Shown: positions 1 through 11,936 of the stretch, piece after piece
Layout of the letters: each line of letters begins with the position of its first letter
Position numbering within the stretch: the first letter of the stretch is position 1
Origin: Hypoxylon rubiginosum
Lineage: Eukaryota; Ascomycota; Sordariomycetes; Xylariales; Hypoxylaceae
NCBI GenBank assembly: GCA_902806565.1
Contig: CADCXA010000021.1
Location: forward strand, 1,550,001-1,614,000
Direction: 5' to 3'
Length of the DNA: 64,000 nt
The notes under the pieces: generated by a model
The model's input: only the letters and a program-made list of their open reading frames with translations
Databases searched by the model: none
Told to the model about the DNA's origin: nothing
Translations under genes and position numbers: made by a program

Positions 1-1943
1 CGCACGTGAGGTATACATGTGCTGCCACATGATGGCTATGGCCTGATGCGAAGCGTAAGGTGGGAATATTTTATAGTAGTGGCACGATGAGATACGATAC
101 CTATACGGCTTAGTTTAGCGACCAATCTTTTCTCTTCCTATCCCATCTTCGTTCACGCTCCAGACCCGGCTTGTTTAAGACATAAATGCGGGATTAGGGG
201 ACTAAGTTGATTGAACAGGAACAGAAACATTGCCGCATTCAGGGGGTGGTTGGAGCTTGGGGGTGCATGAGGCTTCTAAGCGCCCATCTAAATGCAGTTG
301 ATCTACCTATAGTCTGCATAGTCTGCATACACGTAGTATGTAGATGGTTTACTGTAGTGTAGATCTAGGATAGTTGCACAACCAACAATCTGTTCAATCT
401 GTTTTAGAATGCGAGATGCATCCAAAATGTCCGTATAAGGGGATTATCACCATCGCCGCCAATGGATACAGAGTTTGAAGTTTGGAGTTTCAAGGGGGGG
501 TTGTGAGAGTTGAGAGTTGAGAGTTGAGAGTATGTACTTTGCTTACAATTCTATTGTATTGTAGACAACTTGGAACCTTCTTGAGCTTAAGATGAGATGA
601 GATTAGACGGTTCATGTTGTTAACCGTTTTAATGCGGACGGGCCGTCTCGAACTCAAAATTCAGTTCAGTACCTTAGGTACCTAGAGGTAAATTGCACCA
701 ATAGCCAATAACCAATAGCACCGGTGATCCACATGCCCACCCATCTGCGAGTCACATTGAAGATCTTTTGTTCTTCTCCCACTCCCACCTTTTTTTTTTT
801 TTTTACTACCAAACTACTAGACTACTGACTACGTGGGAATGATTCATGATGCAATAAGACAATGCGCAACACCTGAGCTGTAAAGTTTGAATGTGGAATT
901 CCTTTTCCTTGCCAGCTCACTAGTACCTTGCTGTTTCTGATTAACTAACTAACTACCTTAGGTAGGTAAGCTTATGTTTAGGACATTCAGGGCCATTAGT
1001 CCTCCATAGTTCATGGCCTAAAAACAGGACCCGAAACGGCTTTTAACAAGAGCGGCATCCCATTTCCATATGCGGCTAAGACAATCACACCTGCACGCTC
1101 TTGGGCGCTGACACCAACCTCTCATTGGATTATTTTGAGATCCACCTCTACCTATCGTTTTAGAGCCAAGATTTAAAGAAATCAAAACCAGCCCCAACCA
1201 GTCAGCCAGTCACCAGTTCGCCCGTCTATTATCACCATCCACCATCCACCATCCACTTGTCCACCGTCTACCGTCCGGCCCTGACCCGACCCGACCGTCT
1301 TTGCAACAACCTACTAGCCAGCTAGCCTGCCTCTACTCCTTGCGCTTGTAGCCTGTAGTTTAGTTACAATAGCTTATCGCGAGGTACAACATCACAGGAC
1401 CGTCAGACTCGCAACTCGCAACCCCCCCCCCAAAAGGCCCCAGGCCCCAAGACCTAAGCCCCCCCAAATCCTTTCCCTCCCCTGGGCAACCTTTCTTGGT
1501 TCCTTTGGCCGTCGCACGTTTCTTTCTCCACCCGCCCTTGGCCTTCCCGGCTGAACTAGACGTACAAGCCTTCATTCGTACTACTAATCTCTCTGATCCT
1601 TTCAACCAACTAAACCAACTTCCAACTTGTCCATACTCATCCCAACCTTGGCACTTTTCTCTATCACCACCGAATGGTCGGCATCATTTGCCATCCGTCG
1701 TTTTCCTCTTGAATCGCTGTCTAAGAAAAGAGGAAGTCTATATTATCGATCGATAAGTGTCTCAGACGGGTTTGGCGATCATCGCAGTAAATGGCATCGT
1801 TGCTTAGGACAAGGCCGTGTTGATAGGATTCTCTGTCCATTTTGGCCACAAGTCGAGGCCCTTTTGCCAATGACCTACGAACTCGACAATTGACCGGCCC
1901 TTTCTAAATACCTGGTTTTCACAATTCCTTCTCATTTGCGAAG
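1..1943. other. Intergenic, upstream of RING-H2 gene
   Basis: I see no supported gene here. The stretch holds a T-run near 789-804, a heptamer tandem repeat at 504-531, two TACCTAGG-type palindromes (about 670-690 and 954-970), a small CCACCAT repeat near 1227-1257, and C/T-rich tracts at 1420-1520 that probably belong to the promoter or 5' leader of the gene starting at 1944. Short open frames at 1496-1893 have no family features. One small uORF (1870-1893) ends 50 nt before the start codon. Confidence 0.6.
504..531. repeat. Short tandem repeat, unit GAGAGTT
   Basis: About four head-to-tail copies of a 7-nt unit (GAGAGTT) follow a run of seven Gs at 493-499. The array lies in intergenic DNA. 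It is a simple microsatellite, with no sign of a function. Confidence 0.85.
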
Positions 1944-3503
1944 ATGGTTGACTTCAACGACGCTCTGGCGGGCGGTGCCCATTTCGTCGCAAGAGCCATT
2001 GAATATCAAATTCGACAGGCTACTCCCTCGGTAACCTCAATAAACCCTAGCGATACCACGACGCTGTCCGGAACACCCTTTAGTTCTGCAACCGGCACCC
2101 CAACGCCGTCTATCGCATCCACAGCCTCGCCTGCGTCTCCCGACCCCTCTTCGACCGGCACCGGCAACAATTCCCAGGATAACAGTGGCGGAGGGACTAG
2201 CTCTCCTCTGCTATTCTTTGTGGCTTTGGGATTCGGCGTTGTCTTCACCAACCTTTGGTGAGCCACAGTTGATATTGAATTGCCGATAGTGGCTTTGCAT
2301 TCTAACTTTGGGTATAGGATCATCGTTGGTGTCAAATATTGCTTCCGGTACAATGCTCGCAACCGACAGCTTAGAGCGCTGGATGAGAATGGAGAGCCCA
2401 TCAATCTGGAGAACATGCCTACCAGGCCGCACCGACGACGTCGTGAAAAGAAACTGATGACGATGGATGAAGTCAACGAGAAGTTTCCTATGATGAAGTA
2501 TAAGGCCTGGGTGTCAGCACGAGCGAGAGAAGGGTTGCCAACCGCCGGCGGCGTCTCCGCACCCGCTAGCCGTGCCAACAGCGTACGAAGTGTTGAAGGC
2601 ATCGCACAGGAGATTCCGACGAAAGAACATGACCCCACTATCGATCATCACGACGCTCCTGCCACCCCGAAAGTTTTGGTCCAAGAAACGTCGAAGCCAG
2701 GCCCGGAGAATGAGAACAAGGATACCACGCCCGATATTGCTGTGGCTATTGAAAATGCGCTGACCCAATCTCAAACTGCGGAAAGCATTATCACAAAAGA
2801 TCATGATCACCGCGCTAGTGTTGACGAGGATGAGGACGATGAGCACATAAATGCTGCTCTCCCACCCGAGCTGATAGGTACGCAGGGTGACACATGCGCC
2901 ATCTGTATCGACACGTTAGAAGACAATGACGATATCCGCGGTTTAACCTGCGGGCACGCTTTCCATGCTGTTTGCATCGACCCCTGGTTAACCAACCGGC
3001 GAGCTTCCTGTCCCCTCTGCAAGACCGACTATTATACCCCCAAACCGCGCCCACCTCCCGCAGATGGTGATGTGACCAGCCCCACATCTAATGCTGACCC
3101 ATCTCGTAACGGCCGTATGAATATGCCGAGGCCACCTCAGCGTACATTCACGTCCTGGAGTAACTTCCGTGGAGGTCCACGCGGTATGATTGCGGGCCGA
3201 TTCGGAGGGGTTGATTCAGGGAACTATCCTCGGCAACCGCGTATATGGGATCGAAGTCGGACCGAGCAGCAGCGACAGCAGCCTCGCGCTGAATTTCAAC
3301 CGGCAGAAGTTGAGAACACTGGTTTGTTTTCGAGGGTTCGTGGTCATTTCCCGCCTCTCAGACTGAATAATTTGATGAGGAGAGGACGTAATGGACAAAC
3401 CAACGAAACTAGTGAAGCAACAGCTTCTGGTGCCAATGGTGGTGCGAACACGACGCCGTCACAGTTAGAAGCAGGTGTACGGCCGCAGGCGGATCCGAAT
3501 TAA
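1944..3503 (+). CDS. Membrane-anchored RING-H2 finger protein (putative E3 ubiquitin ligase)
   Basis: Two exons, 1944-2257 and 2318-3503, are joined across a 60-nt GT..AG intron (donor GTGAGC, acceptor TATAG) and give 499 residues. The splice falls inside the single transmembrane helix (about residues 88-112), so both exons are needed to rebuild it. The N-terminal 85 residues are Ser/Thr/Pro-rich and probably lumenal or extracellular. The cytosolic side carries basic and acidic low-complexity stretches and a RING-H2 finger at about residues 298-340. Its ligands are visible in order: CAIC, then CGHAFH, then C, then CPLC (C3H2C3). The Trp after the CID motif (PWL) is typical of E2-binding RINGs. 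TM plus RING-H2 suggests ubiquitylation of membrane proteins at the endomembrane system. That role is family inference and the substrate is unknown. The tail is Pro/Arg/Gln-rich and disordered. The gene runs convergently with the GPALPP gene downstream. Confidence 0.9.
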
Positions 3504-4548
3504 GAATTTCCAGTACTCCATAGTCATCGGGTTAATCAACCGAATATACATGCTCCAATTTATTCCCTCCGAGATATACCCTGTATACGGCAGCACGACA
3601 TCCAATGAATCAAGCGTTTTCACATACCAGCATACCCAAGTCCTTGCTTTTGATCTCCTTGTCTTTTCTTACTTTGCGTCCGCCCACCCGAGTGATCTAC
3701 GGCGCCGCCTCAACTCGCCTGGACATCTAATCATCCGCCAGTCTCTCATCAAACTGGCCCGAGTGCCCACCCGGCCGGAACGAACCCGGAGGACGAAGAG
3801 TTGAGCAGCATGAGAGGTTGCATCTAGCAAGGAATTTGCCTTGCGCTGCGCACGGGAAAATTCTCTTTGACGTTTCTATTGCTATAACCTCAAGGGTTTC
3901 TTTTAATGGTTTAGCCCAATATTTGTTCCCTCCGAGCTTAGGAGGTCAAAACAAGGAGAGCGAGCGAAGGCTAAATCTGACGGCGTCCCCATGCATATTT
4001 TGTAGGAGTAGGAGCAAAGCGGTGTTTCACTTGAGATTTCTTTTTAAGGGCCTGGCTTTTCTCAATTACGGAGCTGCTGCTACCCTGTGGAAGCAAGTAT
4101 ATGTGATCCAAGCGAGGGTCGTGGTAGGGAGGGATTTTGTTTTACTCCTATCTTGAGTCGTGTGGGTGTCCTCCTTAGAAGAGAGGGAGAAGGGAAGAAA
4201 CACCTTCCGTGTGTGTGCGCGCAGGGACTAGTTATACATAGGTTTCGCAAGCAAAGAAGCAGAATGTGATGAGTAATTCATGTTCATAGAGAATAACTTG
4301 ACCGAGGTTTATATGCGTTCCTTACTGGTAAATATTTTGAGAAGTGATCTGGAGAGAGCGTGAGTATCACCGTTATGCTCGTCCATATTGTTATCTATCA
4401 GTGATGTATTCAGCTTGGGTATCTTTAAAATTAGCATCTAATATTTCATCACCACTTTTGCCCCCCCCCCCTTTTTTTTTTTCTTCTCCTTTCTGCCACA
4501 ATCACAACCCTCGAACAACTAGAGACACATCAGGTATGCATAGAACCG
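3504..4548. other. Convergent intergenic spacer
   Basis: This spacer lies between the 3' ends of the RING-H2 gene and the GPALPP gene. Open frames here lack any family motif and are rejected. Near the GPALPP end is a C11 run followed by a T11 run (4461-4482). I see nothing else. Confidence 0.6.
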
Positions 4549-5739
4549 TCACAGGTACTTCCCCTTGGCAAACCGACCCCCGAAGTCGGCGGCCCGGCTC
4601 ACCAGCTCGCGGCGCTGGGCGGTGCCGACGCGGCCGCCGAGCTTCATGTCCTTCTCCTTGTCGAACGCGCGCCGGCTCGGGTCGTCGTCGTCCTCCTCGA
4701 CGGCCAGCTGCCGCCCCTGCCGCGAGTCCCGGTGTTCTTCGTACAGGCTCTTGCCCCGCGTCGCCTCCGTGAACTGCCGGATCCGCTCCTGCCGCTCCGC
4801 GTCTTCCCTGGAGAGCGGGTGCTCGCTACTATGCGACGAGGCCGATTTCGAAGTGGTGTTGGCGCTGCCGCGGCTGGAGGTGGTGGTGTGGTGCTGCGGG
4901 CGCGCCTCCCGCCCCAGCACGGCGTCCTCGAGCCGCTTCCGCTTCTGCTCGGGGGTCTCCGTCCATATGCTGCTGATCTCGCCATTGCCGCCGTCCTTGG
5001 CGGAGGTGTTGGTGCGCGGCCCCGACTGGAAGCGCCGGCTCTTGAGCTTCGTCGGGTCCGGCGCCTGGTAGCCGGCCGACGTCGGAGGCGCCAGCATCCA
5101 GTCGTCCCGCTTGGGACCGGCTGCTGCTGCGGCGGCGGCGGCCTCGGCTTGTGCGGATAGCGCTTGCGCCTGGCGCGCTGCGTGCGAGGACGAGGTTGGG
5201 AGCGCCGGGCCGTAGTCGTCGTCGGAATCGGAATCGGAATCGGAGCCGGGGGCGAGAGCGGGAGCGGGAGGCCGCTCGGAGAGGGGCGCTGGGGGCGGCG
5301 CGGGGCCGTGGACGCGTTTTGCCGGTGCAGTTTTAGGTCTAGGTGCAGCTACTGGTCCTACATCGTCGTCTGAGTCGTCGTCTTCTAGGGGGATCTCGCC
5401 GTTATTTGATGGGGGGAGGGTAGGTCCTATAGAGGGTCTCGTCGAAGGGGGCGGTGGAGGAGCGGACGGTCCGATGTCGTCCTCGTCGCTGTCATCAAGC
5501 CGAACCTCGTCTGTATTCGAAGGTGGCATGGCCGGTCCTATCGGGCCAGCTGTTGCTAGTGGAGGGGCAGATGGGCCGTAGTCTTCTTCGTCGTCGCTGC
5601 TGAGATCTACTTCGTCCTGGTTGGCAGGCGCTCGATTTGTTGCTCGTAGCTTTGCGGCAGGAGATTCCGCTGATTCATCCTCGGGGGTGCGCTTTCGCTT
5701 AGAAAGGTGCGGAGGTAGTTGAGGTCCTATAGACGACAT
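4549..5739 (-). CDS. GPALPP motifs-containing protein (DUF3752 family)
   Basis: A single uninterrupted exon encodes 396 residues, starting at an ATG that reads MSSIGPQLPP. The N-terminal half has repeated GPxxPP motifs (GPQLPP, GPSAPP, GPAMPP, GPTLPP, GPALPT) separated by acidic Ser/Asp runs. A conserved DWMLAPP block follows at roughly residue 215, and the DUF3752 C-terminal region carries the basic segment KEKDMKLGGRV and ends FAKGKYL. This order of motifs is diagnostic of the GPALPP1/KIAA1704 family. Members are nuclear and poorly characterised, so no molecular reaction can be stated. The 3' two thirds (4549 to about 5340) is much richer in G/C at third codon positions than the 5' part. 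The gene is divergent from VPS8, with 608 bp between the starts. Confidence 0.93.
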   Translation of the reverse strand: MSSIGPQLPPHLSKRKRTPEDESAESPAAKLRATNRAPANQDEVDLSSDDEEDYGPSAPPLATAGPIGPAMPPSNTDEVRLDDSDEDDIGPSAPPPPPSTRPSIGPTLPPSNNGEIPLEDDDSDDDVGPVAAPRPKTAPAKRVHGPAPPPAPLSERPPAPALAPGSDSDSDSDDDYGPALPTSSSHAARQAQALSAQAEAAAAAAAAGPKRDDWMLAPPTSAGYQAPDPTKLKSRRFQSGPRTNTSAKDGGNGEISSIWTETPEQKRKRLEDAVLGREARPQHHTTTSSRGSANTTSKSASSHSSEHPLSREDAERQERIRQFTEATRGKSLYEEHRDSRQGRQLAVEEDDDDPSRRAFDKEKDMKLGGRVGTAQRRELVSRAADFGGRFAKGKYL

Positions 5740-6347
5740 GGCGACTTATATATAGTATGCTGTATGCGTGTAGGCAAGTGAAGGGTTTGGTTATGATTCG
5801 AAAGGCGACGCGGATGAAATAAATGGCAAAAGTTGGAAATGCAGGGATTAACAAGAAAAGCTCCAGTTATCGATTAGAATGGCTAACCGTATCTGGTTGG
5901 CTCGTGGGTTACTTATCGCTTCAGCTCCTTTTTAGCTTGTAAGGGACGCTGATTGGTGCTGGTTTACACCCCCCATGTCCCCTCTGCCCCTATGAGACCC
6001 GCATGTGTGCTAATAATAAGGCTGAGCTACCTGCGTTACGCCGTAAGGCAAACCCGAATGGCGAGAGGAGCTTGCGATAACATTCGGAACACTTGTATAC
6101 GAATCTTCCCTCCATTTAATTCCTTGTCTAATTTGCCGACTTACGACCCTCGATCCCGTTGCGATATCCTTCTTTCAGGCTTTGGTGTACGATAGAGCTA
6201 GCATACTAGCTTTTTAGCTTACTACACGTCTTCGACGATAACACGACGAGCTAGGAGATTGGAGTCTCGTATGTCGGAGGCTACGGCACGAACCACGCGA
6301 TAATATTCGACCGTTTCCAAAGCCATGCGCCCGATGCAGATATCTCG
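5740..6347. promoter_or_regulatory. Divergent promoter region, GPALPP gene / VPS8
   Basis: This 608-bp space separates two divergently transcribed start codons, so it must contain both core promoters. No TATA-type box stands out except TATATATAG close to the GPALPP start. An 8-codon uORF (6325-6351) precedes VPS8 and overlaps its start codon. Confidence 0.55.
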
Positions 6348-6351
6348 ATGA
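6325..6351 (+). promoter_or_regulatory. uORF overlapping the VPS8 start codon (ATGA)
   Basis: An ATG at 6325 opens eight codons that stop at TGA 6349-6351. That stop overlaps the proposed VPS8 ATG at 6348-6350 as ATGA. Such overlaps allow termination-reinitiation. It matters only if the transcript starts upstream of 6325, which the sequence alone does not show. Confidence 0.45.
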
Positions 6352-9300
6352 GCTTGCCTTCCCCGGAGAGAGATGATGGGGCTGCCAGTATGGAAAATGA
6401 TCATCTAGACATATCTCCAGACGGAGACGCGGCGTCGAGCGACGACGAGACCATCAAGGGGGATCGTGAGCAGGAACACATAGCAGAAATCGTCCAAGAG
6501 GAGAGGGAGGATATTGCAACTAGTAAAGCTCATGAGAATGGAGTGTTGGTAAACCGGTATCGCCAGTTGCTGCACGATCGCGACGATGTTTCCGAGGAGG
6601 GTTCTAATGATGGGTTGCCTCGAAGAGTTGGGAGCCCCCTGGACTCCTTATTGTCAGTGCCGGACGACTCGCCCTCTGTTCAAGTAGGTCATCCTGTGAT
6701 AAATTACATGTAGAGCGAGTTAGCTAACAGCTTCCCAAGGGTTCCATGATATCTTCTCCTGGGAGTAGCAGAGTACCCTCTCTAGCTTCGCGACCCGGCT
6801 TCGGTAGCCCTACACCTTCGTTCCGGCCGTTCGACCGACGATTTCAATCTCGAATTTCCACCCCTTCCATACTATCTCCACGGCCGTCGTCGCCTGCCTT
6901 TCTCACCGGGCACAGTAGGCAGGCGTCTATGAGCAGTCAGTTCTTGTTAGAACCTGGCGAGACCGAAACTACCTCGCCGCCGTGGGAAGTTGTACGATGG
7001 ACGAAACTCCAAAAATTGAATGGGCAAGCCTTTTCTGAGGCTGGAAAGCGCAATTTCGGTTCGCCTACATGTATAGCTATTTCTGCTTCGATCGTCTTGG
7101 GAACATCCAAGGGCATAATTTTAATGTTTGATTACAACCAAAATCTGAAAATGATTCTGGGTCCGGGCACGAAAGGTAAGGTTATACTCCTAAGTTACTG
7201 ATATCTGTTGTTGACTTTTCTATAGCCATCGAATCTGGACCTGTCACGGCTATTGCTGTTTCTGCGGATCATTCAACTATAGCTGGCGGCCATGCAAGTG
7301 GAAGTCTTTTCACCTGGGACACGGGCCGGGCGTCTCGGCCATTCCTACACATTCCGCCTCTCGATTCCTCCCAGTTGCAGAACCGGACGATAGATGGCCA
7401 CATGCCGAACGTGTCGATAACGCACCTAGGATTCCTAGGCACTAGGCACACAGCCCTAGTTTCCGCAGACGATCATGGCATGGCATTTTCTCATCTCGCG
7501 ACTCGAGGTACCGGCGCACTTGGGCGGACTGTCAAGACGGTGAGGATACTTGGCCGCTACCCTGACGCTCCACCGCCTTCATCAGGCAAGCCCCTGAAGC
7601 CCAGCACAGTATTGGGCTTTTCTCCATTACCACTCGGAAATGTAGAACGAGCAACGGACTCGATGGGCCTTACGGCAATGCTTACTCCGTATCTACTCGT
7701 CATAGTCTCTACAACACCACTTGCACAGACTCAGCACAAGTCGGCTCGACCGAAGGACGTAACGCCGCACAGCGCTATGACCGGCTGTCTGGCGTGGTTT
7801 CCTGCAGTCAAGTTAAAAGTACCAGATCCTAGTACCGGGAGCACCATGTCCAAGGTCAAACTTGTGTATTGCTGGTCAAACGTGCTCACTGTCTTGGATG
7901 TGGACGAGATACCGACGGAGAGTAAGGATAAACCGCCAATGCTGAAGTTCAAAGCAAGGAGTAGGTGGAAGTGCGAGGAAGCAATTGTCGCTGTTCAGTG
8001 GCTCAGCCGCTCCGTCTTGACCGTCTTGACGATCACCCAGAGGCTCATTGTCCTCGAAGATCGATCAATGAGAATGACCGAAGCTTTTGATCTCATTGGA
8101 AAGTACATATATCATGCCGACCTCTTCTCTACTCAGCTGCATAGTCTTGTCGAACAACTGGACGAGGATGACACATCGATGCATGGTGTCGTAGCGGACG
8201 CATTTTATATGAGCTTCAAGGCCTACAAAGGCCGTATATTTCTCCTAGGCTTCAATGACGTGTCTATCGGCGCCATATCGAACTGGGCTGATCGGCTAAT
8301 AGCGTTGATGGAGAATGGCGACTACATTAGCGCAATCCAGTTGGCCACGTCCTACTATACAGGAGATGCTAATAAACTAACCGTCGGGCTCCCCGAAGAC
8401 GCTGCTTTGAGGCACAAGATGGTACGGGATAAGGTAATGGAGATCATGAGTGCATCCTTGAAATATGCCTTTGGCCAACGACAAAAAAGCAAAGCTTCTA
8501 TAGATGATCAACATCTGCGAAAACTTGCCGAGACTTGCTTTGTTGCTTGTGAGAGCGTTGGGGACCTCGATTTCCTCTTCGACGAGATGTACGAATGGTA
8601 TGAAGATGGCAACGTTGAGGGTATCTTCCTCGAGGTTTTGGAGCCATACATTCTGGAAAAGACGATTTCGACTGTACCACCGACAGCCGTAAAGGCAATG
8701 GTTGCTCATTATGTGGGCAAAGGTTGGGAAAGCCGCCTAGAAGAGATGATCTGCCATATGGAAACTGCAACTCTCGATATCGATCAGATCACGTCACTTT
8801 GCAAGCAGCACGGTCTCTACGATGCTCTCATATACGTTTGGAACCAGGCCCTATTCGATTATATCACACCTCTCATCGATCTCCTTACACTCTTGATACC
8901 TCTACTACAGGGTACTGCTTATACATCTTCGGCAAATGCAATAGAGGGCCAGATGCACGAGGTAAATGCACTTAAGATGTTCCCATACCTATCCTACACC
9001 CTGACCGGAAGGGTATATCCTACAAGTGAAAGGATGGAAGACGAAGTGGCGTCGCAGGCCAAAGCAGAGATCTACTGGTTCCTGTTTTCCGGGAAGAGCA
9101 TCACCTGGCCAAAAGGCAACAGCAAAACATTTCTTACTCGTCCAAAGGAAGCGGAAGAGCCATCTTTCCCGTACCTCAGGATGATCCTCCAGTACGATGC
9201 GCCGAGTTTTCTAAGTGCGCTCAACGAAGCATTCGAGGACCCATTCTTGAATGAGTCCCAGGAGAAACAACTCAATGGTGGCACGGGTAAGGATCTACCG

Positions 9301-11415
9301 GAAGAGCAGATCTTCGGCTTGACGGTCGATCGCCAGTATGTGGTGTCCATCTTGTTAGAGATCATGAACCCGAGCGATTTCACACCCCAAGACACCATAT
9401 ACCTAGACATGTTCATCGCCCGAAATCTCCCCAAGTTCCCGCAGTACCTTCTCATACCGGGTTCTACCCTAGATAAGGTCTTAACTGGGCTGTGCAACTA
9501 TCCTGGAGCAGACCTGGCCGAAGACGCCCAGCTGAGTGCAGAATATCTGCTCTCTATATACCAGCCGCCAGACGTGTCGACCTTGATTCCTCACTTCAAA
9601 GAGGCTGGGTTCTACCGTATCTTGAAACGGATATATAGAAACGATAAGCAGTACGGGAAGTTATTACAGACCTACTTCGAGGACCCAGAAGACCAAGCTG
9701 ATACTTTTCAATGCATTGCGGAGTGCCTACGGTCTCAAGCTGACCTCCCAAAGAGACTGGTCCAAGACGTGCACGATGTCATCAAACAGCATTCGCGAGA
9801 GCTAGTTGAACTCGATCCTGTCCAAGCTGCTCAGACCCTCGGATCTTATGCACCAGACCTACATAGGTTCGTCTTAGACTCGCTTGATGAGGGTTCCAGA
9901 CTACAATACACCTACTTGAGAGCTCTGCTCGAACCAGACTCGGAAGAGACGTCGGGGCAGATCACGGTCTCGCTAGACCGGGATTTTATCGAACAATACG
10001 TGAAACTCATGTGTCGATATAACCCTTCTCATGTGTCTGACTTTGTCGGCATAGTCCAGGCTACAAACCTGAGACTCGACAAGTTACTGCCAACCATGGA
10101 AGATACCGGCGTTATTGACGCTGCCGTTATTCTAATGGCCCGAGAAGGACAAACCAAGAACGCCATGGATCGTCTAACTAAACACTTAGAAACATTAGAG
10201 TCGGCTCTTCATGGTTTGGTTACAAGTACAGACGAGAACACTGATGACATAGAGGTTCAGGAGACTGCTGAAGATCTTCTCAGAGGGCTACAGAAATACA
10301 CTCATGTGGGCATTTGGCTATGCCAAGGCCAAATGAAGACATCCAAGAAACTCAACGCGGTTGGCCGACGGGGCTCGCCGTCGCCAGGTGATCTTTCTCC
10401 TGATGAGACACTATGGCTCGATTTAATAGACACTACCGTCCAAATTACACGGCGTCTGTCGTCTGTCGTTACGCCATCTAAACCGGACAGAGTCTCGAGG
10501 GGTACTGCTTCTCCAACGCCAATGCTTGATAGTGACAAATTAGTGGGACTCTTACGCTCACTCGTGCAGCACACTTTCACGGCGCTTATGACTGCTACGT
10601 CTACTCAAGACAGAGTCCAGCCCACTAACCGCCTAGTTTCAAGTTCTGGGGGTAACCTCACGTTTCTTCGGATCCTACGAGCCTTCCTAACTCGCGCAGC
10701 GGCCACGTCCCCTAGCTTGGCGGATTTGCGGGCTGTTCTCGCCTCCATCTTTTCGGCCTACGCTTACGAAGAAAACATATTACGCCTCTCTAACCGGCTT
10801 CTCGACCAGCAGCTGTTCCAGAACGTCAAGCAGGCCGTAGATCTCCGCCAGCGCGGATGGCGGCCCAGAGGATCAACCTGCGAGGCTTGCGGGAAGCGGG
10901 TTTGGGGCCCCGGCGTCGCCGGCAACGTCTTCGAGGCGTGGGAGGAGAAGCAGGCCGTCGAGAACAAGAAGCGCGAGGAGAGGAAAGCCGGTACCGTAGA
11001 CCCGGCCGAAGCGAATGGGGGAAAGGGCAAGGCCGAGCCTCCGCAGAAGGGAGAGACGGAATCTTACAGAGGAAAAGGAAAGGGCAAAAGCACAGATACG
11101 AGCGGCGGCGGCGGCGGTCATAGCTCGTCGGGGGAGCAGCAGCAGCAGAACGCAGCAGCGAACGGCGCACAGGACGTTCCGAGCTCGGCCGCCGAGGCGA
11201 ACGGAGACGGAGACGTCTACGGGCGGCGGAAAGACCAGCAACAGCAGCCCCTCGGCCCGCTCGTCGTCTTAGCTTGCAGACACATATACCACAAGACGTG
11301 CCTGGACGCGCTGCAGGCCAAGCGGGGAGGAGAAGACGAGAACGGCGGCGCCGGCCATAGGGAAGTGGATGAGTTCGGCCGCGAGGTGGCGTATAGATGT
11401 CCTATTGACGGCTAA
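6348..11415 (+). CDS. VPS8: Vacuolar protein sorting protein 8, CORVET complex subunit
   Basis: Three exons, 6348-6683, 6731-7175 and 7226-11415, give 1656 residues. The introns are 47 and 50 nt. Vps8 is the CORVET-specific tether subunit that binds the Rab5/Vps21 GTPase on early endosomes. The N-terminal 230 residues are acidic and Ser-rich. A WD40-type beta-propeller follows at about 230-600 (SADHSTIAGGHASGSLFTWD, later LVYCWSNVLTVLDVD). The Vps8 family block lies near 750-940 (HYVGKGWESRLEEM; DALIYVWNQAL), then an alpha-solenoid rich in helical repeats. The C-terminal RING-like zinc finger starts with CEACGKRVWGPG at about 1478. Its second half (ACRHIYHKTC) comes only after about 115 low-complexity residues rich in Lys, Glu, Gly and Gln. 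The protein ends YRCPIDG, so an Asp stands where a final Cys is usual. The 3' 550 nt is GC-rich. Confidence 0.95.
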
Positions 11416-11936
11416 GGCTGGATAGATACCTCCTTAGGTACCTAGGTAATTAAGAGGGTAGGATAGGAAAGGAAAGGCACGGGTAGTGTACGGAGCCTCT
11501 TGTATTTATGCTGGTGTATTGTAGGGTTAGGGGCCTTATGTAGTTACCGGCTTACCATCGAACGGTATAAAAAAAGGGTCAAATTCAATGAATAATTCAT
11601 GGGACATCTTATATTACGGCATTGCAACTCGGCGCTTTTCACTTGCGAGATTGTAACAGATTCAGCAGGCCGAGATAAGTATTTTGCTTCAAGTTCATAA
11701 GATTCTCGTAAATGCTACAAGCTACATAATTCAAGCTGTCTCTATAATACATACATACATACGCACGCAGGGTATCTATTTACTCATATCATCATAGTAA
11801 CTCTCAATGCCGCCGCTTTCTATCCAAGATATAAGCTAGGTGCTTTAGGTACCATTCCTACCAACCAGACCGCTATCCCGACCTGACACCAATCGTATTC
11901 ACCACGGACCATCACCCTACGCAGGGTAGCAGCCTA
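11416..11936. other. Convergent intergenic spacer
   Basis: This is the spacer between the VPS8 stop and the Thr-rich secreted protein gene. It contains one of the clearest TACCTAGGTA palindromes (11427-11449) directly after VPS8, and a short CATA repeat (about 11750-11765). I see no gene. Confidence 0.6.

Noticed and set aside
2006..2638. 210-codon minus-strand frame opposite the RING-H2 gene
   Set aside because: It overlaps the intron and exons of a gene with a clear RING finger and shows no family features.
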